Origin: Streptomyces sp. NBC_00377
GTDB lineage: Bacteria > Actinomycetota > Actinomycetes > Streptomycetales > Streptomycetaceae
Direction: 5' to 3'
Length of the DNA: 64,000 nt
Assembly (NCBI RefSeq): GCF_036075115.1
Contig: NZ_CP107958.1
Coordinates: 3,720,001-3,784,000, forward strand
The stretch's first letter is position 1; the number at the start of each line of letters is the position of its first letter. Positions 6,805 to 15,575 of the stretch are shown here, piece by piece. The position numbers and the translations under genes were made by a program. Under the pieces are notes generated by a model. The model did not search any database, had not been told where the DNA came from, and saw only the letters and a list, made by a program, of their open reading frames with translations.

Positions 6805-8481
6805 CTAAAGCTTGTCGATCTTCAGGTTGGCGATCGCCGTGCGGGCCACCTCGCGGCCGCGCGCGGTGAAGTCACCCTTGCCCGGGTAGCCGATCATCAG
6901 CTTGTACATGTCGCCGCCGGTGGACTTGTAATACAGGATCCTGAGCTCGCGCGGGGCCGGTTCCTGGCTGTCGTCGGTGGTGTAGACGACCGTGTTCCCG
7001 GCGGCCTTGCGGCCATGGAAGGTCATGTCGCCGTCGGTCCGGGTCCGCGGCCCCTTCGGCATATCGAGTTCGTAGCTGCCGGACTCCCTGAAGTCACCGT
7101 CGTCGGCGTACATCTCGGCGGCCGCGGACGCCTTGATCTCGTGGCCGGTGTCCTGCGCCCTGCGGTTCACCAGCAGGACGACCGAGATCGCGCCGCTCGG
7201 GTCGGTGTAGCTGACCCAGTGATCGTCGGCGGCGGCGTTCTTCCCGGGCTCGCCGCGCACGTAGGAGCCGGGCACCGCCAGCGTCGCGGTGACGTCCTTC
7301 TCGGGCTTCGTCTTCCAGTCGTCCGGCAGCGGCCCCGCGAACGGGTCGGCGACCACCAGGTACACCGCCACCGCGGCGGCGACGACCGCGGCCCCGAGTC
7401 CGGTCCACGCCGCCCGGGCGAACCTGCGCCGGACACGGGGGGCCTGCGCCTGTCGCACGGCCTGCGTGGGCGGGGGCACGGGCGGGGTGGCGGCGGCCTC
7501 CAGCAGGGCCCGCACCCGGGCGGCGGGCAGGCGGTGCGCAGGGTCCTTCTCCAGCAGGCCGCCGATGGCCTCGGCGAGCGGGCCCTGCGCGGCGGCGGGC
7601 GGCGCGGGGACCGCGTTGAGGACGGACTGGAGCGTGGCCGGGGTGTTGCTGCGGTGGAACGGCGAGACGCCCTCGCTCGCCGCGTACAGCACCACACCGA
7701 GGGACCACAGGTCGGCGGCGGGGCCGGGGCGCCGGCCGAGCACCCGCTCGGGGGCGATGTACTCGGGCGAGCCGACGATGCCGCCGGTGTCGGTCAGGTT
7801 CGTCTCGCCCTCGATCTGGGCGATGCCGAAGTCCGTGAGCACGATGCGGTCGTGGCGGCCGAGGAGGATGTTGTCCGGCTTCACGTCCCGGTGCAGGATG
7901 CCCGCCGCGTGCGCCGCCTCCAGGGCGCCCAGTACCTCCAGGCCGATCCTGGCCGCCTCGCGTGCACTGAGCGTGCCCTCCTGGAGGGCGTCGCCGAGCG
8001 AGCGTCCGTGGACCAGCTCCATCACGATCCAGGGCCGGCCGTCGACGACCGCCACGTCGTGCACGTTCACGACCGCCGGGTGGTCCAGCCGGGCCGCGGC
8101 CCGTGCCTCGCGGCGCATCCGCTCGAACACATTGGCCTGTTCGCGTTCGGGAAGGTGACCCGGTACCCGGGGCTCCTTGACGGCGACCTCGCGATCCATC
8201 GTCTCGTCCTTGGCCCGCCACACCGTGCCCATGCCGCCGTGTCCGAGCTTGCCGAGCAGCCGGTAGCGCCCCGCGACAAGCCGCCCGACGCCGGGCTCCC
8301 GCGGCGGGGCGACCTGCACGGGTACGGCGGTCTGCGGCGGCGGCTCCGGCCACACCTGCGCCTGTGCCCGCGGCTGCCCCTGAGCCTGCGGTTCCGGCGG
8401 CGCCGACCCGGGTCTGGGTGGTTGCAGAACAAAACTCGTCGTGTCGTCGGCCTCGTGGCCGGCGCCCCCGTCGTGACTCAT
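6805..8481 (-). CDS. transmembrane Ser/Thr protein kinase 1 (Hanks type)
   Basis: The 558-residue protein has a Pro/Gln-rich N-terminus (1-65), a kinase domain (about 69-330), one membrane helix (about 358-378) and an extracytoplasmic C-terminal domain. All catalytic residues are present: glycine loop GHGGMG, Lys102 (VAVKE), HRD Asp199, DFG Asp217 and APE at 243-245, so it should be active. The outer domain of about 180 residues shares the pattern of its neighbours' ectodomains and may sense an envelope signal. It is the last of five same-strand kinase genes, 92 nt after the previous one. From memory its S. coelicolor counterpart would be SCO4779 in the SCO4775-4779 kinase cluster. Confidence 0.9.
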   Translation of the reverse strand: MSHDGGAGHEADDTTSFVLQPPRPGSAPPEPQAQGQPRAQAQVWPEPPPQTAVPVQVAPPREPGVGRLVAGRYRLLGKLGHGGMGTVWRAKDETMDREVAVKEPRVPGHLPEREQANVFERMRREARAAARLDHPAVVNVHDVAVVDGRPWIVMELVHGRSLGDALQEGTLSAREAARIGLEVLGALEAAHAAGILHRDVKPDNILLGRHDRIVLTDFGIAQIEGETNLTDTGGIVGSPEYIAPERVLGRRPGPAADLWSLGVVLYAASEGVSPFHRSNTPATLQSVLNAVPAPPAAAQGPLAEAIGGLLEKDPAHRLPAARVRALLEAAATPPVPPPTQAVRQAQAPRVRRRFARAAWTGLGAAVVAAAVAVYLVVADPFAGPLPDDWKTKPEKDVTATLAVPGSYVRGEPGKNAAADDHWVSYTDPSGAISVVLLVNRRAQDTGHEIKASAAAEMYADDGDFRESGSYELDMPKGPRTRTDGDMTFHGRKAAGNTVVYTTDDSQEPAPRELRILYYKSTGGDMYKLMIGYPGKGDFTARGREVARTAIANLKIDKL

Positions 8482-8573
8482 GCGTCCATCCCTATCGCGC
8501 CGCGCAGGCCGGATTCCACCGTCGTCGCGTACCGGTCACAGACCCGTGACGCGCGGTGTCGCTTATCTCCCGT

Positions 8574-10304
8574 TCAGGTGGATACGGTGAACGTGTCGAC
8601 GGCGACGTCGAAGTACTCCCGCGCCTCCCGCACCTTCCCGACCGGCGCCGACACCCAGACGTCGTACAGCAGCCCGTTCTCCTCCCAGCACAGGTCGTAC
8701 GTGTGCCGGGGGCCCTCCGCCGCGCTGAAGCCGTTCCAGGTGAACTCCCAGAGGGCGGCGGGCCGACCGCCGTGGCTGGTCCTGGTGACCCGGCCGTCGT
8801 GGTAGCCGGGGTTGGTGTCCGCCCCCTTGGCGGCCGCGCGCTCCATCACGCCGAGCGGGCCGCCGGCTTCCGGTACGGCGATCTTGACGCCGAGCCGGAA
8901 GACCTGCCCCGGGGACATGTAGAAGACCCGCTCGCCCTGCGGCACCCGGGTGAAGTCCTCCGGCACGGCGAGCGCGAACCCGGCGGGGTCCTGCGCCGTC
9001 CGATAGCCGGAGGGGGCCGTGGGCGTGCCGGGACGGTCGTCGGAGGCGGGGGAGGCCGAGGAGGAGCCGGCGGGCCGGGAGGAGGTGAGGGAGCCCGACG
9101 GGGAACGGGTCGCCGAGGAGGAGCCGGCCGAGGTCGGCGCGTGGCTCGCCGAACCGCTCGCGGAGGCCCCCGGCGCCGAACTCGTCGGCGTGCGCCCCCC
9201 GTCGCCGTCACCCTTCATCAGCAGCGCCGCCGCCGACACGCCCGCCCCCGCCATGGCGGCGACCAGCAACGCGGCCACCAGCACACCCCGCGTGGAGCGC
9301 TCGCGGGGCAGAGGCTCCGGCTGCGGCCGGGGCAGGTCCGCCTGGGTCGGCGTGTAGCCCGAGGACACCGGCGCCGGCGTCCGTCCGGTGTCCAGGTAGG
9401 CGCGCAGCAGCCGCTCCGCCTCCGCGGCGCCCAGCCGCCGGTCGGGATCGCGCTCCAGCAGCCCCCGCACGACGGGCAGCAGCGGCGCCGCCTGCGCGGG
9501 CGTCCGGATCTCGGCGAAGACGACGGCGTGCAGGATGCCGCCCAACGAGTCGCGGCGGAAGGGGGATTCGCCGCTCAGCGCCGTGCAGAGCAGCGCGCCC
9601 AGCGACCACAGGTCGGACTCCGCGCCGGTCCGTGCCCCGGACATCCGCTCCGGCGCGGTGTACTCGGGCGAGCCGACGAACGACCCGGTCTCGGTGAGGG
9701 TGGTGGCCCCCGCGACCTGCGCGATACCGAAGTCGGTGAGGACGACACGGTCGCTGTCGCGTTCGAGCAGGACGTTCGCGGGCTTGATGTCCCGGTGCAG
9801 GACCCCCGCCGCGTGCGCCGCGCGCAGGGCACCGAGCAGGGCGATACCGATCCGGGCCGCCTCGTCCGGCTGGATCGGCCCCTGCGCGGCGATCCGGTCG
9901 GCTAGCGAGCCGCCGTCGATCAACTCCATGACGATGTAAGGGCGTTCGCCGTCCTCGACGACGTCGTGCACCACGATGATGTGCGGATGGCTCAGCTGCG
10001 CCACCGCGCGGGCCTCGCGCAGTGTCCGGTCGCGGCGGCCGCGTGCCTCCTCGGCGGAGAGCGTGTCGTCCTGGGTCAGTTCCTTGACCGCGACGCGCCG
10101 TCCCAGCAGCTGGTCGGTGGCGCCCCACACGACGCCCATGCCGCCGCGGCCGAGCCTCGCGTCCAGCCGGTATCGGCCCGCGATGACCCGTGCGCCGTCC
10201 CGGCCCCCCTCGGTCCCCATGGGCCCATCATGCCCCACCGGACGCCGCGCCTCCGGGGCGCCGTCCGGCCAACTACCGTGACCCGCCCGCCGGGAGCCGG
10301 CCAT
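8574..10304 (-). CDS. transmembrane Ser/Thr protein kinase 2 (Hanks type)
   Basis: The frame gives 576 residues: kinase domain about 40-310, a Gly/Ala-rich membrane helix near 345-365, a Ser/Thr/Pro-rich stalk and a C-terminal outer domain. Lys74 (VAVKEL), HRD Asp172 and DFG Asp191 indicate an active kinase. The ATG at 10304 lies 21 nt after the stop of kinase 3, suggesting co-transcription. An internal ATG at 10220 (MGTEGGRDG) is an equally plausible start and would shorten the protein to 548 residues; neither has a strong Shine-Dalgarno. From memory the S. coelicolor equivalent SCO4778 (PkaI) interacts with the spore-wall synthesis complex. Confidence 0.88.
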   Translation of the reverse strand: MAGSRRAGHGSWPDGAPEARRPVGHDGPMGTEGGRDGARVIAGRYRLDARLGRGGMGVVWGATDQLLGRRVAVKELTQDDTLSAEEARGRRDRTLREARAVAQLSHPHIIVVHDVVEDGERPYIVMELIDGGSLADRIAAQGPIQPDEAARIGIALLGALRAAHAAGVLHRDIKPANVLLERDSDRVVLTDFGIAQVAGATTLTETGSFVGSPEYTAPERMSGARTGAESDLWSLGALLCTALSGESPFRRDSLGGILHAVVFAEIRTPAQAAPLLPVVRGLLERDPDRRLGAAEAERLLRAYLDTGRTPAPVSSGYTPTQADLPRPQPEPLPRERSTRGVLVAALLVAAMAGAGVSAAALLMKGDGDGGRTPTSSAPGASASGSASHAPTSAGSSSATRSPSGSLTSSRPAGSSSASPASDDRPGTPTAPSGYRTAQDPAGFALAVPEDFTRVPQGERVFYMSPGQVFRLGVKIAVPEAGGPLGVMERAAAKGADTNPGYHDGRVTRTSHGGRPAALWEFTWNGFSAAEGPRHTYDLCWEENGLLYDVWVSAPVGKVREAREYFDVAVDTFTVST

Positions 10305-10325
10305 CCGCCGCCGGTGGCCGGAACC

Positions 10326-12059
10326 CTACGCGGCCGGCTCGCGCCAGCTCTGCAGTACGGACGTGAACTGCTTGGCCGTCGTGGCCCAGTCCGCGGCGGG
10401 CGAGGACATGTAGATCACGTACTCGCTGCCGTCCCGGGCCATGTACGTCTCCTCGATGGCGCGGCGCGGCCCGGGGAAGTCCGTGTCCTTCGCCAACGCG
10501 GTCCAGGTGTACTCCCATTCGGAGCCGGCCCGGTCCCGGTAGACGTTCTTCTCCAGGGTGACCCGGTCGTAGTCGACCAGCCGCTCGAGCTGCTGTTCCA
10601 GGTCGACCTGATGCGCGTAGGGGTCGCTGAAGTCGGGGGACGAGTCCAGGGCGATGCGGACGAAGTGCTCGCCGCCGTCGGGCGTGTAGTCGATCTGCTT
10701 GAGGTCGCCGTCGTCCTGGTACACGACGCGCTCCCAGCCCTCGGGGAGGGCGAGCCCGAAGCCCAGCGGGTCGTCGATCTGGTGCCATGAGCCGGGCGCG
10801 GCGCCCTCCCCGCCGGGCTCGTTCGTCCCGGCCGGGGTGCTCGGGCTGGGCGAGTCGGACGTCGACGCGGACCCGCCGTTGCGCTGCCGCCCCTCGTCCC
10901 ACTTCTGCCAGGCCACCGCCGTACCCCCGCCGACCAGCGCGGCGAGGACGACCACGAGCGCGAGCACACGCCGGCGGCGCCGGGGCGGCCGCTCGGACGG
11001 CGCGGGCCGGCCCGGGCCCATGGCCGTCGGTCCCACGGCTGTGGGCCCGGTGACGGGGTGGCTCGGTACGGGCGTCGACGCCTCCGGTCCGAGCGGGACG
11101 TACGAAGCGCCTGACGCGGGGCCGGTCTGCGGGTGGGGCAGGGAGTGGGCGTGCGGGTGGGGCGGGGAGTGGTCACCCGTGGCCCGGTCGGGCCCCCCGA
11201 ACTGGGTCGGCACATACGCCTGCGCCCCGCTGGGGCGTCGTCCGTCGGCCGCCTCGGCGAGGAGCCGCTCGGCCTCGGCGGTGTCCGGGCGGGCGGCCGG
11301 GTCCTTGCGCAGCAGAGCCGTGATGACGGGGGCGAGCGGTCCGGCGTACCGGGGGTCCGCGGCCTCCTCCTCCACGACGGCCTGAAGGGTGGTCAGCGGT
11401 GAGGTGCGCCGGAACGGCGACCGTCCCTCGACCGCCGTGTACAGCGTCGCGCCCAGGGCCCACAGGTCCGAGGACGGGCCGGGATCGTGGCCGCGCACGC
11501 GCTCGGGCGCCAGGTAGTCGACCGAGCCGACGACCTCCCCGGTACGGGTGATGGTGCTGTCGCCCTCGATCTGGGCGATACCGAAGTCGGTGAGGAGGAC
11601 CCGCCCGTCGTCGGAGAGGAGCACGTTGCCGGGCTTGACGTCACGGTGCAGGACCCCGGCGGAGTGCGCGGCGCGCAGGGCACGCAGCACCCACAGCCCG
11701 ATCCGGGCCGCCTCGGCGGGCTCCACCCGCCCGTCCTCCTTGACGGCGTCGGCCAGCGAGCGGCCCTCGACCAGCTCCATCACGATCCACGGGCGGCCGT
11801 CGTGCTCGAGCACGTCGTGCACGGTGACCACGGCGGAGTGGTTGATCCGCGCGGCCGCGCGGGCCTCCGCCCTGGTCCGCGCGAGCAGGACGGCCTGGTC
11901 GCTCTCCGCCACGTAGAGCGCGGCCGTCAACTCCTTGATGGCCACGGCCCGGTGGAGCAGCTCGTCGTGCGCACGCCACACCCGGCCCATACCGCCGCTC
12001 CCGATGGCGTCGGCGAGCCGGTAGCGACCCGCCAGGAGCAGGCCCTGCATCTGATTCAC
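10326..12059 (-). CDS. transmembrane Ser/Thr protein kinase 3 (Hanks type)
   Basis: From the GTG at 12059 the protein has 577 residues: kinase domain about 10-275, a Pro/His/Thr-rich juxtamembrane stretch, an RRRRR stop-transfer patch before a membrane helix at about 365-388, a Ser/Thr stalk and an outer domain. Lys42, HRD Asp140 and DFG Asp158 are intact. GTG 12059 is preferred because GGGG lies 5-8 nt upstream and the kinase fold starts at LLAGRYRL. ATG 12050 has no ribosome site, and codons further upstream lie in non-conserved sequence. The outer domain resembles those of the other kinases in this array. Confidence 0.88.
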   Translation of the reverse strand: MNQMQGLLLAGRYRLADAIGSGGMGRVWRAHDELLHRAVAIKELTAALYVAESDQAVLLARTRAEARAAARINHSAVVTVHDVLEHDGRPWIVMELVEGRSLADAVKEDGRVEPAEAARIGLWVLRALRAAHSAGVLHRDVKPGNVLLSDDGRVLLTDFGIAQIEGDSTITRTGEVVGSVDYLAPERVRGHDPGPSSDLWALGATLYTAVEGRSPFRRTSPLTTLQAVVEEEAADPRYAGPLAPVITALLRKDPAARPDTAEAERLLAEAADGRRPSGAQAYVPTQFGGPDRATGDHSPPHPHAHSLPHPQTGPASGASYVPLGPEASTPVPSHPVTGPTAVGPTAMGPGRPAPSERPPRRRRRVLALVVVLAALVGGGTAVAWQKWDEGRQRNGGSASTSDSPSPSTPAGTNEPGGEGAAPGSWHQIDDPLGFGLALPEGWERVVYQDDGDLKQIDYTPDGGEHFVRIALDSSPDFSDPYAHQVDLEQQLERLVDYDRVTLEKNVYRDRAGSEWEYTWTALAKDTDFPGPRRAIEETYMARDGSEYVIYMSSPAADWATTAKQFTSVLQSWREPAA

Positions 12060-12376
12060 GTTGCCCCGCAATGCTCTTGACAGGCTCAGCGTAAAGACCG
12101 GGCCGCTTCCGGGGAACCAGCGGGGTCCCACGAAGACACCACTGTGACGGTTGTCGCTTCTGCGTCCACACCGGAACCGGCCTGGGTCGGTGACGACGGG
12201 GAGGGTTCCAGGCGGGAGGCCCGGGGGCCCGGGGAGAACCGGGGCCGGTCCCGGGCGGGAGACCGGGCGGGTCCCGGCGGGAGACGGGGACCGGTCCCTG
12301 GCCGGAGACCGAGGCCGGGGCCAGGTGGGAGACCGAGGCCGGTGCCGGGCGGGAGATCATGCGGGTCGGCAGGCGC
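12060..12376. repeat. 317-nt intergenic region with degenerate GC-rich repeats
   Basis: Between kinases 4 and 3, positions 12241-12358 hold about five degenerate copies of a 23-26 bp unit close to GGCCGGTGCCGGGCGGGAGA. The rest must carry any promoter for kinase 3. A plus-strand TTGACA at 12074-12079 has no matching -10. No gene is seen. Confidence 0.55.
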
Positions 12377-15301
12377 TCAGCCGGTGTACCGGTAGGTCGA
12401 CGATGCCTCCTCGAACAGCCGGGTGACCTCGTCCCGCTCGGCCTCCGGCCCCCTGACCTGCACAATGTGATACCGCCCGGCGATGAGGATCGCGACGTTG
12501 CGGACGTACAGCTCCCGTCCACCGCCATCGGTCCAGGTGAACTGTCCCTCGGCCATGGTCCGCGCACCCACCGTCGTCGTGCGCAGCCCGGAGGCCGTCG
12601 CCCAGCTGGAGTCGCGGTACGGCTGGAGTTCGCTCTCCTTCTCCCGCTGATAGACCATCGGGTCACTGCCGTTCGACGACGCGCTGTCGCGTCCGGGTAC
12701 GACGATCAGCTCGAAGTCACCGTGCGCGTAGACGACCTGACCGCGGGCGTTCTTCGGCGTGCGGTCCCATCCGTTGGCCACGGCGACCTTGAAACCGGCC
12801 TGGTCGGAACGGATCGTGAACCCGGCGGCGGCATCCGTCCCGGCCCCGCCGCCGTTCTGCGTCTGGGTGGCCTCCGCCGCCGAGGACGCGGAGGAAGGGG
12901 AGGAACCGGTGCCCGGCGATGTCCGGTCGGGCCGTGGCGCACCGCTGGCCTGGGGCTTCTGGCCGCCTGGCGCCCCGGTGGCCCCGGTCCGCCCGGAGCC
13001 GTCCGTACCGGCCGCGTCCTTCTCACCCGACTTCGGCATGAACATCAGGGCGTACGCGATCGCCGCGGCCAGCAGGAGCAGGATCAGCACCAGCAGGGTG
13101 CGGCCCAGGCTGCGGGGCGAACGGTTCGTCTCCGGCCGGCCCCGCTTGTGCCGCCCGTGGGTCGCGGGCAGCCCGGCGCGCCGTCTGCGCACCAGTTCGC
13201 CCCTGCGGCGGACGATCGGAAGACGGCGCGGATCGGTGGGCGGCGCGGCGATGACATACGTACCCGCCTCCGGCTCCGGCGCGGACCGCACCAGCGAACG
13301 CAGCCAGCCCCGCAGCTCCTCGAAGCCGAGGCGCTCGGTGGGGTCCTGGCGCAGCAGCGACTCCACGACCGGCCTGAGCGGTCCGCACTCCTCGGCGAAG
13401 GCCGGCGGCTCGGCGCACACCATCTGCACCAGCTCGGCCGTCGACTCCTCCGGATAGGGCGCGTGCCCCTGTACGGCCCTGAACAGCAGCGCGCCCAGCG
13501 CCCAGAGGTCGGTCGCGGGACCGATCGGCGCGGCCAGCTGCCAGTTCTCGTGCACCGGTCCGGCCTGTTCCGGCGCCCACCGTTCGGTGACCGGCCCGAC
13601 GACGGCCATCCGCGCCTGACGCGCCCGCTCGGCGGCCAACGCGGTGGCCGGCCCCCGCCGGACGGCGCTCCCGGGCGCCCCGGCCGCCGGCTCGTCCCAG
13701 TGGGCCCCGCCCCGCGTCTCACCCGAGGGCGCCTGCCCCTGGACGGGGATCTGGGCACCGGGCACGGGCGTGAGCGACGCGTGCGATCCCGGGGCGGGGG
13801 CATGCGGTGAGCCACCGGGAGCAGGGCCTGCGGTGTGGACGTGGGCGGGCGGCGTCCGGCCGTACCCGGGCAGGGGTGGACCGGGCACGGGTGCGCCCGA
13901 GACTCCGTAGGGGTCGGCGATCTGCCCGGGAGGATCGCCCTGCGTGGTCCCGTGGCCGCCGTCGGCCGCGGTGCGGGCGCCGGGCAGGGCCGCGCGTTCG
14001 TTCTGCTGGGCCTCCTGGGCCTCCTGCACGCGGGCGGCCGCCCGCGCTCCCGCGCGGTACGCGGCGATCGCCCCGGCGCGCGCGGCGCGGATGTCTCCGC
14101 CGGTCTCCGTGGGCGCCCTGCGGGCCACCGCCCCGCCACCGGACGGCTCACCCGTCGGCGCCGGCAACGCACCCGCCCCCCGCGCCTCGATGGCGGCCCG
14201 CCGGGCCGCCTCCGGATCGACCGCCCCGCCACCGGGCCCGACCCCGGCAGAACCCCCGAACCCACCGGACCCTGCCGACCCGCCAGGACCAGGACCGCCT
14301 GCCCCTCCAGAACCACCGGGCCCACCAGGACCACCGGAGCCGACGGGCCCGGCGACACCTCCCGACGGACCGACACCAGCCGGCCCGCCGGCATCTCCCG
14401 GCGCGGGACCACCGACGCGACCTGGACCACCGGGCCCCACCGGACCGCGGAAGCCGCCCACGTCTGCGGGGCCACCCGGACCGCCGACAGCACGTGGGCC
14501 TCCGAAAGCCCCCGCGCCACCCTGCTCCAGGGGAGCGGCGAAGCCCCGGGGCCCGGCATTCCCGCCGATGTCCGCGACCCCGCTCTCCCGGCCCCCCGCG
14601 CCCCGCGCGCTCACCTGGCCCTGCGCGCCCGCGGCGCCGGGCGCGCTCCGCGTCCCGGCCGCCGCGTCCTCCGTCGGCACCGGGTCGTACCCGCACAGTG
14701 CTTCCTCGGCCGCGCCGACCGCCAGACCGGTCAGCATGACCCGTCCGTCGTCGCAGACAAGGACCGTGCGCGCGGTGATGTTCCGGTGGACCCAGCCGTG
14801 CGCGTGCAGCACCCGCAGCGCCATGAGCACGTCGGAGGCGACCTCGGCCGCCCGGTACGGCGTCAGGGGCTTCTCGGCGAGCAGCGCCGACAACGGCCGC
14901 GCGGCCACCAGTTCACTCACTATCCACAGCGAACCGCCCTCGGCGAACACGTCGAAGACCTGGTCGAGCCGCGGATGGTCGGGGATGCTCGCGGTGGCCT
15001 GCGCCGCCTCCATCGCCCGCCGTACGACGGGGTCGGCGGGCCGTCGTGTGCCCTCACCCGCGCCGGCGCCCTGTGTCCGCGGGCGCCGCGCGCCGCGGTC
15101 CCGGGCCTGGAACCCCTCGGGCAACCCCTCCGCGTCGAGCACCTCCGCCTCGACGACCTCCGGCAACGGCACCTGGCGGACCAGGACTTCCTGTCCGCTG
15201 TAGGTGTCGAAGGCCCGTGTCTCGGTGAGTTCGAACTCGTCGGAGGGCGGCAACGGCAGGCGGTAGCGGTCGACGAGTACCCGACCCGCATAGTCGTCCA
15301 C
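12377..15301 (-). CDS. membrane pseudokinase with a large Gly/Pro-rich insertion
   Basis: The 974-residue protein aligns with Hanks kinases at both ends but lacks the catalytic residues. The ATP-binding Lys is replaced (EVLVRQVP), HRD is HRN (172-174), and DFG is LTG followed by LA (190-193). The N-lobe occupies about 1-200. Residues about 205-565 are low-complexity Gly/Pro/Ala sequence inserted in the activation segment. The fold resumes at RWAPEQAG (574-581) and ATDLWALGALLF. A membrane helix (about 736-754) and an outer domain (825-974) follow. The GTG start has GGGGAGG 4 nt upstream. It is probably a scaffold or sensor for the active kinases. Confidence 0.87.
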   Translation of the reverse strand: MDDYAGRVLVDRYRLPLPPSDEFELTETRAFDTYSGQEVLVRQVPLPEVVEAEVLDAEGLPEGFQARDRGARRPRTQGAGAGEGTRRPADPVVRRAMEAAQATASIPDHPRLDQVFDVFAEGGSLWIVSELVAARPLSALLAEKPLTPYRAAEVASDVLMALRVLHAHGWVHRNITARTVLVCDDGRVMLTGLAVGAAEEALCGYDPVPTEDAAAGTRSAPGAAGAQGQVSARGAGGRESGVADIGGNAGPRGFAAPLEQGGAGAFGGPRAVGGPGGPADVGGFRGPVGPGGPGRVGGPAPGDAGGPAGVGPSGGVAGPVGSGGPGGPGGSGGAGGPGPGGSAGSGGFGGSAGVGPGGGAVDPEAARRAAIEARGAGALPAPTGEPSGGGAVARRAPTETGGDIRAARAGAIAAYRAGARAAARVQEAQEAQQNERAALPGARTAADGGHGTTQGDPPGQIADPYGVSGAPVPGPPLPGYGRTPPAHVHTAGPAPGGSPHAPAPGSHASLTPVPGAQIPVQGQAPSGETRGGAHWDEPAAGAPGSAVRRGPATALAAERARQARMAVVGPVTERWAPEQAGPVHENWQLAAPIGPATDLWALGALLFRAVQGHAPYPEESTAELVQMVCAEPPAFAEECGPLRPVVESLLRQDPTERLGFEELRGWLRSLVRSAPEPEAGTYVIAAPPTDPRRLPIVRRRGELVRRRRAGLPATHGRHKRGRPETNRSPRSLGRTLLVLILLLLAAAIAYALMFMPKSGEKDAAGTDGSGRTGATGAPGGQKPQASGAPRPDRTSPGTGSSPSSASSAAEATQTQNGGGAGTDAAAGFTIRSDQAGFKVAVANGWDRTPKNARGQVVYAHGDFELIVVPGRDSASSNGSDPMVYQREKESELQPYRDSSWATASGLRTTTVGARTMAEGQFTWTDGGGRELYVRNVAILIAGRYHIVQVRGPEAERDEVTRLFEEASSTYRYTG

Positions 15302-15525
15302 GTTGCCTCCCCCGGCCGCCCGGTCCGTCAATTCCGTTCGCCTTGCGTGCCGTTGGAGCCGAATCCGGCCGTCTTGCTGGATGCGTACGGTCCGCAGCCA
15401 CTCACGATACGTGCCGGAGGCAACCTGCAAAGAGGGGTTGCCGGATCTCACGTCGAACCCGGCTCCCCGGCAGCTTCCCGACGACTCGTCCGCGGCTTCC
15501 CGCCAGCCGCTCCACGGGTTCCCGA

Positions 15526-15556
15526 CGACCGGTCGGCGATGTCCGACGACCGGTCG
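15526..15556. promoter_or_regulatory. two CGACCGGTCG palindromes in the gap between kinases 4 and 5
   Basis: The perfect 10-bp palindrome CGACCGGTCG occurs at 15526-15535 and 15547-15556, a 21-bp period or two helical turns. It lies just downstream of kinase 5 and 225-250 nt upstream of the pseudokinase start. The rest of the 274-nt gap (15302-15575) shows nothing clear. It could be an operator pair or part of an RNA structure. Confidence 0.35.
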
Positions 15557-15575
15557 GGATGCCCGACGGTTGTTG

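Noticed and set aside
14148-14696. Separate minus-strand Arg-rich protein inside the pseudokinase gene
   Set aside because: It is another frame of the GC-rich insert and has no start signal.
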